Assembly: GCA_028868545.1 (NCBI GenBank)
Contig: JAGWUF010000004.1
Span: forward strand, 23,204 to 87,203
DNA length: 64,000 bases
Reading direction: 5' to 3'
From: Lysobacteraceae bacterium
GTDB lineage: Bacteria > Pseudomonadota > Gammaproteobacteria > Xanthomonadales > Xanthomonadaceae
Part shown: positions 35,648 through 43,774 of the stretch, one piece after another
Numbering within the stretch: the stretch's first letter is position 1
Layout of the letters: each line of letters starts with the position of its first letter
Notes under the pieces: model-generated
Database searches by the model: none
Told to the model about the DNA's origin: nothing
What the model saw: only the letters and a program-made list of their open reading frames with translations
Program-made: the position numbers and the translations under genes

Positions 35648-36052
35648 TCAATATCGCAGCAGCTGCGGGGCCAGCAAAACGCCCCAGACCAGTACCACAT
35701 TCATCATCAGCACGAACACCGCCGCCGACCCCATGTCCTTGGCGCGTCCGGCCAGTTCGTGGTGTTCCGCGCCATAGCGTTCGATCACCGCTTCCATCGA
35801 GGAGTTCATCAACTCCATCGCCAGCACCAGCAGGCAGCTGCCGATCAGCAGCACGCGCTCCACTCCGGTCTGACCCAGATACCAGCCCAGCGGCCCCAGC
35901 ACGGCGAACAGACAGACTTCCAGGCGAAAGGAGGATTCGTGCAGCCACGCCGCGCGCAGCCCCAGCAACGACCATTTGGCTGCACGCAGGACACCCGCAG
36001 GACCACGCGGCAGATGACCGTACAAATCAGCCACGCACGGGCATCCGTTCAA
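35648..36052 (-). CDS. dgkA: Diacylglycerol kinase
   Basis: Small trimeric membrane kinase that recycles diacylglycerol to phosphatidate. The 134 residues include three membrane segments and the family signature AMELMNSSMEAVIERYG followed by HELAGRAKDMGSAAVF. The first 20 residues (with two Cys) are longer than in E. coli and a later start is possible. It ends 15 bases before the terC start codon. Confidence 0.92.
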   Translation of the reverse strand: MNGCPCVADLYGHLPRGPAGVLRAAKWSLLGLRAAWLHESSFRLEVCLFAVLGPLGWYLGQTGVERVLLIGSCLLVLAMELMNSSMEAVIERYGAEHHELAGRAKDMGSAAVFVLMMNVVLVWGVLLAPQLLRY

Positions 36053-36170
36053 GGCAGAACGAAGCGGGATCGCAACAGGTCATGACGGGAATGGATCCGG
36101 CGGGGCGAAAGGGCATTTTGCCACAAGCCTCGCACCCCCCGTTCGTTAAGGAATCGCAAAGCCCGCGCGA

Positions 36171-37406
36171 CTATTGCGAACGCAGCGCCTCGATCGGATC
36201 CAGCAAGCTGGCCTTGCGCGCCGGGTAGTAGCCGAAGAACAACCCCGTGCCGATGGAGAAGCCGGCTGCCAGCAAAACCACCCGGGTGTTGAGCTGCACC
36301 GGCAAATCGCCGAATTTGCCCAGCAGCAGTGCCCCGGCCACGCCGATCGCGATGCCGATCACGCCACCGATCAGCGAGATCAACATCGCTTCGGCCAGGA
36401 ACTGCCGGCGCACGTCACGCGGGCCTGCGCCCACCGCCATCCGCAGGCCGATCTCGCGAATGCGCTCGGTCACCGAGACCAGCATGATGTTCATGATGCC
36501 GATGCCGCCGATGATCAGGCAGATGCCGGCGACCGCGCCCAGCAGTTTCGACATCAGGTTGGTGGTTGCAGTGCGGGTGGCCACGATCTGGCTGATGTTG
36601 CGTACCGCGAAATCGTCGTCGGCGCCCGGCTCGATCTTGTGGCGCTGGCGCAGCAGGCTTTCGATCTCGGCCTGGGCCGTGTCCAGGTTGCGGGCATCGT
36701 CCACCCCCACCGCGATCGCCTGCACCGTGCTGGGCGGCATCCCCTGCGCGGTGGACAGCCGGCGGCGTGCGGCTTCCAGCGGCACCACCACGATGTCGTC
36801 CTGGTCCTGGCCGAAACCGCCCTGGCCCTTGCTGCCCAGAATCCCGACCACGGTGAACGGCACCCGCCCCAGGCGCACGGTCTGGCCGATGCCGCTTTCG
36901 TCACCGAACAAGGTCTTGCGCACGGTTTCACCCAGCAGCACGGGTTTGGCACCACCGCCGTAATCGCCGGCATCGAAGCCCTGCCCCTGCGCGATCTTCC
37001 AGTCGTTGATCGCAAACCAGTCGGCCTGCACGCCCTGCCATTGCGTCGAGCTGTTGTTTTCGGCAAAGACCACCTGCGTGCCGCCCCGCAACGAGCCGGC
37101 GACATACTGCACTTCCGGTACTTCAGTGCGGATCGCCTCCACATCACCTTCGGTCAACGACCAGCGGCTGCCCTGGGCCATGCGCGCACCACCCGGCCCC
37201 ATCCCGCCGGCGCTGCCGATATCCAGCCGCTGCGAGCCCAGCCCGGACACCATCTTGTCGATTTCGGCCTGCGTGCCCTGGCCGATCGACATCATCACGA
37301 TGACGGCGGCAATGCCGATGATCACGCCCAGCGAGGTCAGCGCGCTGCGCATCCAGTTGCCGTGCAAGGCAAAAAATGCCGTGCGCAGGATGTCCGAAAA
37401 ATTCAT
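36171..37406 (-). CDS. MacB-type ABC transporter permease
   Basis: Permease of a MacAB-like tripartite efflux or mechanotransmission system. 411 residues. One membrane segment lies at residues 20-42 (ALTSLGVIIGIAAVIVMMSI), followed by a large MacB periplasmic core domain and three C-terminal membrane segments, with MNIMLVSVTERIREIGLRMAVGA as the FtsX/MacB signature. Unlike E. coli MacB, the ATPase is a separate gene whose stop overlaps this start (ATGA). Substrate unknown; antibiotics, siderophores, toxins or envelope intermediates are possible. Confidence 0.9.
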   Translation of the reverse strand: MNFSDILRTAFFALHGNWMRSALTSLGVIIGIAAVIVMMSIGQGTQAEIDKMVSGLGSQRLDIGSAGGMGPGGARMAQGSRWSLTEGDVEAIRTEVPEVQYVAGSLRGGTQVVFAENNSSTQWQGVQADWFAINDWKIAQGQGFDAGDYGGGAKPVLLGETVRKTLFGDESGIGQTVRLGRVPFTVVGILGSKGQGGFGQDQDDIVVVPLEAARRRLSTAQGMPPSTVQAIAVGVDDARNLDTAQAEIESLLRQRHKIEPGADDDFAVRNISQIVATRTATTNLMSKLLGAVAGICLIIGGIGIMNIMLVSVTERIREIGLRMAVGAGPRDVRRQFLAEAMLISLIGGVIGIAIGVAGALLLGKFGDLPVQLNTRVVLLAAGFSIGTGLFFGYYPARKASLLDPIEALRSQ

Positions 37407-38107
37407 GCTGCCACCGCTTCGGATTGCGCGAACAACTCGCCATCCCGCATCACGAAGATGCGGTCGGCATGGGCTGCCACCTGGGCATCGTGGGTAATCA
37501 GGATCACGGTATGCCCATCATCGCGCAAACGCTTGAACAACGACAGGATCTCCTCGCCGGTCTTGCTGTCCAGCGCACCGGTGGGCTCGTCGGCCAGCAG
37601 GATCGGCGGGCTGTTGACCAGTGCACGGGCGATCGCCACGCGCTGCTGTTGGCCACCGGACAGCTCGTTGGGGAAATGATCGGTACGATCCGCCAGCCCC
37701 ACCGCCCCCAGTGCCGCCAGCGCCCGCCGTCGCCGCTCGGCCGGCGGAATCCGCGCGTAACCCATCGGCATCGCCACGTTGTCGGTGGCGTTCATCCGCG
37801 GCAGCAGGTGGAAGCCCTGGAACACGAAACCGATCTTGTCGCGCCGCAACCGTGCCAGCTGTTCGGCATCCAGCGTGGCCACGTCCACGCCATCGCATTC
37901 GCAGCGGCCACTGGTGGGCGTATCCAGGCAACCCAGCAGGTTCATCAAGGTGGACTTGCCCGAACCGGACGGCCCCATGATGGCGACGAATTCGCCGCGC
38001 TCGATGCGCAGGCTCACGTCTTTCAGTGCCACCACCTCGGCTTCGGTGCCGGCGGCATAGACCTTGCCCAGCTGATGGGCCAGGAGAACCGGGACGGGGC
38101 CTGCCAT
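37403..38107 (-). CDS. MacB-type ABC transporter ATP-binding subunit
   Basis: ATPase of the LolD/MacB class. 234 residues. Walker A is MGPSGSGKSTLMN, the Q-loop region is FVFQGFHLLPRM, the signature is LSGGQQQRVAIARAL, and Walker B is PILLADEPTGALD followed by the H-loop ITHD. Start ATG 38107 overlaps the macA stop by one base; the preceding GTG at 38110 is an alternative. It forms one complex with the permease gene that follows. Confidence 0.95.
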   Translation of the reverse strand: MAGPVPVLLAHQLGKVYAAGTEAEVVALKDVSLRIERGEFVAIMGPSGSGKSTLMNLLGCLDTPTSGRCECDGVDVATLDAEQLARLRRDKIGFVFQGFHLLPRMNATDNVAMPMGYARIPPAERRRRALAALGAVGLADRTDHFPNELSGGQQQRVAIARALVNSPPILLADEPTGALDSKTGEEILSLFKRLRDDGHTVILITHDAQVAAHADRIFVMRDGELFAQSEAVAA

Positions 38108-39684
38108 CACTTTTTCTCCGTAGCCGCGCGCTCACCGGAAATGATGCTGTCACCGTCCTTGAGGCTGCGGCCGGAGACTTCGGTACTGGTGCCATCGCTG
38201 GCGCCGACCTTGAGCATCACCGCTTCCGGCTTGCCGTTCACCAGCCGATAGGCCACCACGCGCTTGGCATTGACCAGCGCATCGACACCGGCATTCCATT
38301 GCCCGCGTTGGGTATCGTCCAGCGTGCCCGCGAACGCCGCAAACTGCTGCTTCATGCGGTCGCGCATGCGGGCGCGCATCTGCGCCAGCATCGCCGCATC
38401 GCCACCACCGCCGCCCGTGCCGCCGGTGCGCATGCCGCCACCGCCGAACAGCCGGCTGCCGCCGTTTTGCTGCTGCCTGGAAGCCTCCTGCATCTTCGCC
38501 GCGCGCTCGGCCTGCTGCCGTTTCATTTCGGCCAGGGCGGCATCGAACGCGGCTTGCTGTTCCGGCTTCAATGCCAGCGTGCCGGCCAGCGCCTGCAGAT
38601 CCTCGCCCATCCCGGCACCGCGGCTGCCATTGCCGCCACCGCTGCCGCCGCCTGCGGGTGTACCCTCCGGCTTCATGTCCACCAGCGGCGAGCCTTCGGC
38701 CGGCTTGAAGCGCAGCGCGGCATTGCCGAGCTTGAGCACGCCCTCGCGTTTGCTGACTTCGATCTGGGCATTCACGGTCAGCCCCGGCAGCAAGGTGCCG
38801 TCTTCATTGTCGACGCTGACCACCACCGGATAGGTCACCACGTTGTTGGTGGTGGTGGCCGCCATCCGCACCTGTTTCACCATGCCCTTGAACTGGCGAT
38901 CCGGGAAGGCATCGGCGGTGAAGCTGACCGCCTGCCCGACCTGGACCTGGCCGATGTCGGACTCGTCCACCGCCAGCTCGATCTTCATTTTCGAAAGATC
39001 TTTTGCAATCGTGAACAACACCGGCGCCGAGAAGCTGGCGGCCACGGTCTGGCCGGGATCGATCGCGCGGGTCAGCACCACGCCATCCACCGGCGAGGTG
39101 ATCACCGCGCGGCCGATGTTGACCTCGGTGGTTTTCAACGCTGCCGACTGTTGCCGAATCAGGGCTTGTGCCGAGTTCACCTGCGCCTGCGCCTGGTCAT
39201 GCGCGGCCCGCGACAGATCCAGATCGCTGCGCGCGATCAATTTCTGGCCCGCCAGCTCCTGCTTGCGCTGGAAATCCAGCGTGGCATTGCGCAAGGTGGC
39301 CTGCGCCTGCGCCAACTGTGCGCGTGCACTGGCGATCTGCGCATTGCCCTGCTCCAGCTGGGCCTGATAGGTAGACGGATCGATCCGGGCCAGCACGTCG
39401 CCTTTCTTCACCGGCGAATTGAAATCCACCAGCACGTCGGTGACCTGCCCGGAAATCTGGCTGCCCACGGTGACCGTGGTGATGGCGCTGAGCGTGCCGG
39501 TGGCGGAGATCGCCACGCGGATGTCGCCGCGCTGCACGGTTTCGGTGCGGTAGCCACCGGCGGCATCGCCGCCCTTGTGCTTGCTCCAGTAATAGCCGCC
39601 ACCGGCGAGTACCGCGATGGCCAGGGCGATCAAACCCATCTTGCGAAAGGGGGCAGAACTGCGGGAACGAGATGGCTGGCTCAT
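38107..39684 (-). CDS. MacA-like periplasmic adaptor with a Gly/Gln/Met-rich insertion
   Basis: Membrane-fusion (HlyD/MacA-type) adaptor of the ABC efflux system. It has 525 residues, well above the roughly 370-400 of usual MacA. An N-terminal membrane anchor (about 17-35) is followed by a lipoyl-like part (VGSQISGQVTDVLVDFNSPVKKGD), a coiled-coil hairpin rich in Gln/Ala, and a beta-barrel region. Residues of about 340-470 are an insertion: a glycine-rich linker, then Met/Gln/Arg-rich helices with LKPEQQAAFDAAL and LDDTQRGQW, resembling the LTxxQ motifs of Spy/CpxP. The membrane-proximal domain then resumes. ATG 39684 is chosen because the anchor follows it. Confidence 0.88.
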   Translation of the reverse strand: MSQPSRSRSSAPFRKMGLIALAIAVLAGGGYYWSKHKGGDAAGGYRTETVQRGDIRVAISATGTLSAITTVTVGSQISGQVTDVLVDFNSPVKKGDVLARIDPSTYQAQLEQGNAQIASARAQLAQAQATLRNATLDFQRKQELAGQKLIARSDLDLSRAAHDQAQAQVNSAQALIRQQSAALKTTEVNIGRAVITSPVDGVVLTRAIDPGQTVAASFSAPVLFTIAKDLSKMKIELAVDESDIGQVQVGQAVSFTADAFPDRQFKGMVKQVRMAATTTNNVVTYPVVVSVDNEDGTLLPGLTVNAQIEVSKREGVLKLGNAALRFKPAEGSPLVDMKPEGTPAGGGSGGGNGSRGAGMGEDLQALAGTLALKPEQQAAFDAALAEMKRQQAERAAKMQEASRQQQNGGSRLFGGGGMRTGGTGGGGGDAAMLAQMRARMRDRMKQQFAAFAGTLDDTQRGQWNAGVDALVNAKRVVAYRLVNGKPEAVMLKVGASDGTSTEVSGRSLKDGDSIISGERAATEKK

Positions 39685-39791
39685 GCGCTCGATGTCGAGA
39701 ATGGGGAGGTATCCGGCTTCCAAACGCGCCAGTGCGCACTCGGTTGACAGCGCGGCAGGATGCACATGCCGGCTGCCGGACAACCGTGCCA

Positions 39792-40499
39792 TCAGTCCTG
39801 CCCCGTCGCTCCGAACATGAGGCAGGCGCGCGTGCCTTGCCCCGGCGCACTGTCCAGCGCCAACGTCCAACCGCAGCGCAACGCCAGCCGTTTGGCCACC
39901 GCCAGGCCCAGGCCCGGGCCGCCCTCGAGCCCGGAACGGACACAGAAAAACGGGGCATGCGCCAACGCCAATGCCTGCGCGTCCATGCCGATCCCGGTGT
40001 CTTCCACCGACACCCGATCCGCCCCCACCCGCACCCGCACTTCACCCTGGTCGGTGTACCGCACCGCATTGGCCAGCAGATTGCCCAGGATCACCTGCAG
40101 CACCGCAGGTGGCGCATGCAGTTGCGGTGCCGCCGTGTGTTCCACGCTGACCTGCAGCTGTTTTGCAAGCAACAGGGGGCGCACCCGCTCCAACTCCTGC
40201 TCCACCACATCCAGTACCTGGACGTCCACGCACTCGGGCGCGCAATCTTCGCTGCGTGCCAGCAGCAACAGGGCATCGAGCAATGCTTCCATCGCACTCA
40301 CTGCATCCTGGATGCGGCCCAACGAACGCCGCGACGCACTCGACAGCCGCTCGTCCTGCGACAGCAGATCGCTGGCCACCCGGATCACGGTCAGGGGCGT
40401 GCGCAACTCGTGGCTGGCCGCGCGGGTGAACGCATGCTCCCGCTCGGCCGGGGAGGCGGCCTGCCGTGGGTCATCCGCGTGCGGCGATGACTGCGACAT
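39792..40499 (-). CDS. Short soluble histidine kinase without an input domain
   Basis: Two-component kinase of only 235 residues. The phosphorylated His is His30 in ASHELRTPL, within a HisKA dimerisation domain. The ATPase domain shows the N box (LGNLLANAVRYT), G1 (VEDTGIGMD) and G2 (GPGLGLAVAKRLA). There is no membrane segment, HAMP, PAS or GAF domain, and only nine bases separate it from the response regulator stop, so an upstream sensor part cannot be hidden in frame. It may be controlled by a partner protein. The gene lies 107 nt upstream of macA. Confidence 0.88.
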   Translation of the reverse strand: MSQSSPHADDPRQAASPAEREHAFTRAASHELRTPLTVIRVASDLLSQDERLSSASRRSLGRIQDAVSAMEALLDALLLLARSEDCAPECVDVQVLDVVEQELERVRPLLLAKQLQVSVEHTAAPQLHAPPAVLQVILGNLLANAVRYTDQGEVRVRVGADRVSVEDTGIGMDAQALALAHAPFFCVRSGLEGGPGLGLAVAKRLALRCGWTLALDSAPGQGTRACLMFGATGQD

Positions 40500-40508
40500 G
40501 ACAGGTCG

Positions 40509-41210
40509 TCAACCCGCCAGCACGGCAATCCGATAGCCCGCACTTTGCACCGTGTGCAGCAGCGGGCGGTCGAAGGGCTTGTCCACCACTTTGCGCAGGT
40601 TGTACAGATGGCTGCGCAGAGTGTCGGAATCGGGCAGGTCTTCACCCCAGATTTCGCGCTCGATCTCCTGCCGACTGACCACCCGCGGCGATTCACGCAT
40701 CAGGATGCCAAGCAGGCGCAAGGCCGTGGGCGACAACTGCAACTCCTGACCAGCACGCGACACCCGATGCGAGGCCGGGTCCAGGGTCAGATCGGCAATC
40801 TGCAGGAGCTCTGCCCCCACCAGCCGATGATCGCGCCGGATCAAGGCCCGCAGCCGGGCTTCCAGCTCGCGGATGGCAAACGGCTTGGTGAGATAGTCGT
40901 CCGCGCCCGACGACAGCCCGTTGAGCTTCTCGTCCAGTGTGTCGCGGGCGGTCAGCATCAGGATCGGGGTGGATTTGCGTGCTTCGGCACGCAGGCGCTT
41001 GCACACTTCCATGCCATCCATCCTGGGCAGCATCAAATCCAGCACGATGGCGTCATACGCGTTCTGCGAAGCCAGCCGGTAACCATCCAGACCATCACTG
41101 GCATAGTCCACTTCGAACCCGCGCCCGTCCAGGTATTCGCCCACCATTTCGGAAATGTTGCGGTTGTCCTCGACGATGAGGATCAGCCCTGCTGGTTCCT
41201 GTTCGCGCAT
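40509..41210 (-). CDS. OmpR/PhoB-family response regulator
   Basis: DNA-binding response regulator. 233 residues. The receiver has the acidic pair in IVEDN, phospho-acceptor Asp58 in IVLDLMLPRMDG, Thr in MLTARD and Lys in YLTKPF. The C-terminal winged helix contains LSPTALRLLGILMRESPRVVSR and the recognition segment DTLRSHLYNLRKVVDKPF, ending TVQSAGYRI. It is first in the run regulator-kinase-MacA-MacB ATPase-permease, so it probably controls this transporter. Confidence 0.93.
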   Translation of the reverse strand: MREQEPAGLILIVEDNRNISEMVGEYLDGRGFEVDYASDGLDGYRLASQNAYDAIVLDLMLPRMDGMEVCKRLRAEARKSTPILMLTARDTLDEKLNGLSSGADDYLTKPFAIRELEARLRALIRRDHRLVGAELLQIADLTLDPASHRVSRAGQELQLSPTALRLLGILMRESPRVVSRQEIEREIWGEDLPDSDTLRSHLYNLRKVVDKPFDRPLLHTVQSAGYRIAVLAG

Positions 41211-41298
41211 GCCTGCCTCGTTGCCTTGCCGATCGTTGCCGATTCAATCCTGCGCAAGCATGCCTCGCATCCGGTAGATGCAGCGTGAAGGAACCGCG

Positions 41299-41604
41299 TC
41301 AGAACGGAATCCGGCCAATCAGGATGTCCTTGTACATCACCCAGTCGCCCGCGAACGAATAGAACGGGTGTTTGAACGTCGCCGGGCGGTTCTTTTCGAA
41401 GAAGAAATGGCCGATCCAGGCGAAGGCGTAGCCCGAGGCCAGCGCGGCCAGCAGCCACCCGGGGTGGCCGCTCCTGATCGTCAGCACGATGAAGCCGATG
41501 GCAAAACTCGTCCCGGTGAAATGCAGGCGCCGGCAGGTGCGGTTGCGGTGTTCACCGAGGTAGAACGGATAGAACTCGCGGAAGCTGGCGAAACCCTGAC
41601 GCAT
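41299..41604 (-). CDS. DUF962 / Mpo1-like membrane protein
   Basis: Small membrane protein of the DUF962 (YGL010w/Mpo1) family; the yeast member is an Fe2+-dependent dioxygenase in phytosphingosine breakdown, while bacterial roles are unclear. 101 residues. Motifs are FYPFYLGEHRNRTCRRLHFTG, with conserved His residues, and FAWIGHFFFEKNRPATFKHPFY. The ATG overlaps the mazG stop by one base (TGATG). Confidence 0.85.
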   Translation of the reverse strand: MRQGFASFREFYPFYLGEHRNRTCRRLHFTGTSFAIGFIVLTIRSGHPGWLLAALASGYAFAWIGHFFFEKNRPATFKHPFYSFAGDWVMYKDILIGRIPF

Positions 41605-42419
41605 CACTTGTCCTCGTTCTCCACTGCCTTCGCCCGAACCCAATAGCGATCCTGCGCGTCCAGCGATTTCCCGGCAAGGCCGCCGTCGGCAGCGGCCAGC
41701 GCCTCCATCGCGCGGAAGCGGCGTTCGAACTTGGCATTGGCGCGGCGCAACGCAGTGCCCACATCCACCTTGGCGTGGCGCGCAAGATTGGCGCAGACGA
41801 ACAGGATGTCGCCCAGCTCGTCCTCCAGCCGGTCGCGCGCGGCGGCATCGCCCGGGTCGGCTGCCACCGCGTCGAATTCCACGCGCACTTCCTCGATTTC
41901 CTCCGCCAGTTTTTCCAGCACCGGCGCCGGGCCGGGCCAGTCGAAGCCGACCTTGGCCGCCTTGTGCTGCAGCTTCACCGCCCGCTGCCATTCCGGCAGG
42001 CCACGCGCAATGCCGGCCAGCGCGGAGGTGTCGGCGTCGCCCTTCGCGGCCCGCTCGGCGCGCTTGCGCGCGTCCCAGTCGGTCAGTTGGGCTTCGGCGT
42101 CGGCAAAATGCGCCTCGCCGAACACGTGCGGGTGGCGGCGGATCATCTTGTCGCAGATCGCCGCCACCACGTCGCCGAACGCGAACGCGCCGGCCTCCTC
42201 GGCCATCCGCGCATGGAACACCACCTGCAGCAGCAGGTCGCCCAGTTCGTCCTTGAGGTCGGCCATGTCGCCGCGATCGATCGCATCGGCGACTTCGTAG
42301 GCTTCCTCGATGGTGTACGGCGCGATGGTGGCGAAGTCCTGCTGCAAGTCCCACGGGCAGCCGCCGTCCGGGTCGCGCAGCTTCGCCATGATGGCGAGCA
42401 ATTCCGCGATGTCGCTCAT
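41604..42419 (-). CDS. mazG: Nucleoside triphosphate pyrophosphohydrolase MazG
   Basis: House-cleaning NTP pyrophosphatase. 271 residues with two MazG domains, the usual gammaproteobacterial length. The first has CPWDLQQDFATIAPYTIEEAYE followed by LKDELGDLLLQVVFH; the second has KVGFDWP and RLEDELGDILFVCANLAR, with the EExxE/ExxD metal sites. Start ATG 42419 overlaps the cysQ stop (ATGA). Part of the nudE-cysQ-mazG-DUF962 operon of metabolite-repair enzymes. Confidence 0.95.
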   Translation of the reverse strand: MSDIAELLAIMAKLRDPDGGCPWDLQQDFATIAPYTIEEAYEVADAIDRGDMADLKDELGDLLLQVVFHARMAEEAGAFAFGDVVAAICDKMIRRHPHVFGEAHFADAEAQLTDWDARKRAERAAKGDADTSALAGIARGLPEWQRAVKLQHKAAKVGFDWPGPAPVLEKLAEEIEEVRVEFDAVAADPGDAAARDRLEDELGDILFVCANLARHAKVDVGTALRRANAKFERRFRAMEALAAADGGLAGKSLDAQDRYWVRAKAVENEDK

Positions 42420-43207
42420 GCCGGCAGCCGCGCGCGCAGGGCGACGTCGCCCAACGCCACGAAATCGCCGTTGAGCAGGGTGTCGCGCTGGTTGTAGCGG
42501 AACGGCCGGCCCTGCGGGTCGAGCACCGCGCCGCCGGCGGCCTCCAGGATGGCCTGGCCGGCGGCGGTATCCCACTCGCTGGTGGGGCCGAAGCGCGGGT
42601 ACAGGTCCATCGCGCCCTCGGCAATCCTGCAGAACTTCAGCGACGACCCGCAGCCCAGCACCAGGCAGCCCGGCAATGCCGCGATCACCGCATCGGTGCG
42701 CGCATCGCGATGCGAACGGCTGGCGGCCACCCGCAGCGGCGCATGGGCGGGGATGCGGGCGTGGATCGCCACATCCACCCCGTCCTCGCGGCGAAACGCG
42801 CCCTGCCCCGGCACACCGTGCCACAGCAGGCCGGTGACCGGCTGCTGGATCACCCCGAAGGTCGCCACGCCGTCTTCGATCAGCGCGATGTTGACGGTGA
42901 ACTCGCCGTTGCGCTTGACGAATTCGCGGGTGCCGTCGAGCGGATCCACCAGCCAGAAGCGGGGCCATTGCTTGCGCTGCCGGATGTCGATGGCCTTGGA
43001 CTCTTCCGACAACACCGGGATGTCCGGGGTCAGTGCGGCCAGGCCGGCGACGATCCAGCGATGCGCGGCAAGATCGGCGGCGGTCAGCGGCGAGGCATCG
43101 TCTTTTTGCTGCACCGCGAATTCGCTTTCATACACGTCCAGGATTTCACTGGCCGCCTGGTGCGCAATCGCGATCACGCCCTCACGCAGGGCATCAAGCT
43201 TGAGCAT
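42416..43207 (-). CDS. cysQ: 3'(2'),5'-bisphosphate nucleotidase CysQ
   Basis: Mg2+-dependent phosphatase that removes PAP arising from sulfate assimilation. 263 residues. Family motifs are LSEESKAI, LVDPLDGTREFVKRNGEFTV and EWDTAAGQAILEAAGG. ATG 43207 is preferred to an upstream in-frame ATG, as it precedes the conserved helix; it overlaps the nudE end by 14 bases. The association with nudE and mazG suggests a nucleotide clean-up operon. Confidence 0.93.
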   Translation of the reverse strand: MLKLDALREGVIAIAHQAASEILDVYESEFAVQQKDDASPLTAADLAAHRWIVAGLAALTPDIPVLSEESKAIDIRQRKQWPRFWLVDPLDGTREFVKRNGEFTVNIALIEDGVATFGVIQQPVTGLLWHGVPGQGAFRREDGVDVAIHARIPAHAPLRVAASRSHRDARTDAVIAALPGCLVLGCGSSLKFCRIAEGAMDLYPRFGPTSEWDTAAGQAILEAAGGAVLDPQGRPFRYNQRDTLLNGDFVALGDVALRARLPA

Positions 43208-43748
43208 GGTATTGCAGCCACTCCCGGGCAATGAACAGAGCGGCAATGGTGCGACCTTCGGAAAAATCGTCCTGCAGGATCAGTTGCCCGAGATCGGCCA
43301 GCTTCCACGGCACCAGTTCCAGCGGCTCCGGTTCGTCGCCCGCCAGCTTTTGCGGGTACAGGCCGCGCGCCAGCACCACGTGGGTCTGGTGGCTCATGTA
43401 GGTGGGTGCCAGGCTCAGGCTGCGCAGCACGTGCAGGCTGGAGGCGCCGTAGCCGGCTTCTTCCATCAGCTCGCGGTTGGCGGCCTGCTCGGGGGTTTCG
43501 CCGGCATCCATGCGCCCTTTCACCAGCCCCAGTTCATAGCGATGCACGCCGGCCGCGTATTCGCGCACCAGCAGCACGGTGTCGGCATCCAGCATCGGCA
43601 CCACCGCCACCGCGCCATGCCCGCGCCCGTGCAGGCGCTCGTAGCGGCGGCGCTCGCCGTTGGAGAACTCGAGGTCGAGCGTTTCCATCCGGTACGGGCC
43701 GGCGTCGTGCTCGGTGATGCCGTGGATGACGGGCAGCGGATGGCTCAT
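43194..43748 (-). CDS. nudE: Nudix hydrolase, NudE type (ADP compounds)
   Basis: Nudix enzyme likely to split ADP-ribose, NADH or Ap3A. 184 residues. The Nudix box GRMDAGETPEQAANRELMEEAGYG is complete (given in parts: GRMDAGE, then RELMEEAGYG), and the preceding VLLVREYAAGVHRYELGLVKG and the following MSHQTHVVLARGLYP are typical of NudE. First gene of the nudE-cysQ-mazG operon, divergent from bioA with only 26 bases between the start codons. Confidence 0.92.
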   Translation of the reverse strand: MSHPLPVIHGITEHDAGPYRMETLDLEFSNGERRRYERLHGRGHGAVAVVPMLDADTVLLVREYAAGVHRYELGLVKGRMDAGETPEQAANRELMEEAGYGASSLHVLRSLSLAPTYMSHQTHVVLARGLYPQKLAGDEPEPLELVPWKLADLGQLILQDDFSEGRTIAALFIAREWLQYHAQA

Positions 43749-43774
43749 GCGCCCGCCCCGGCGATAATGGGCGG

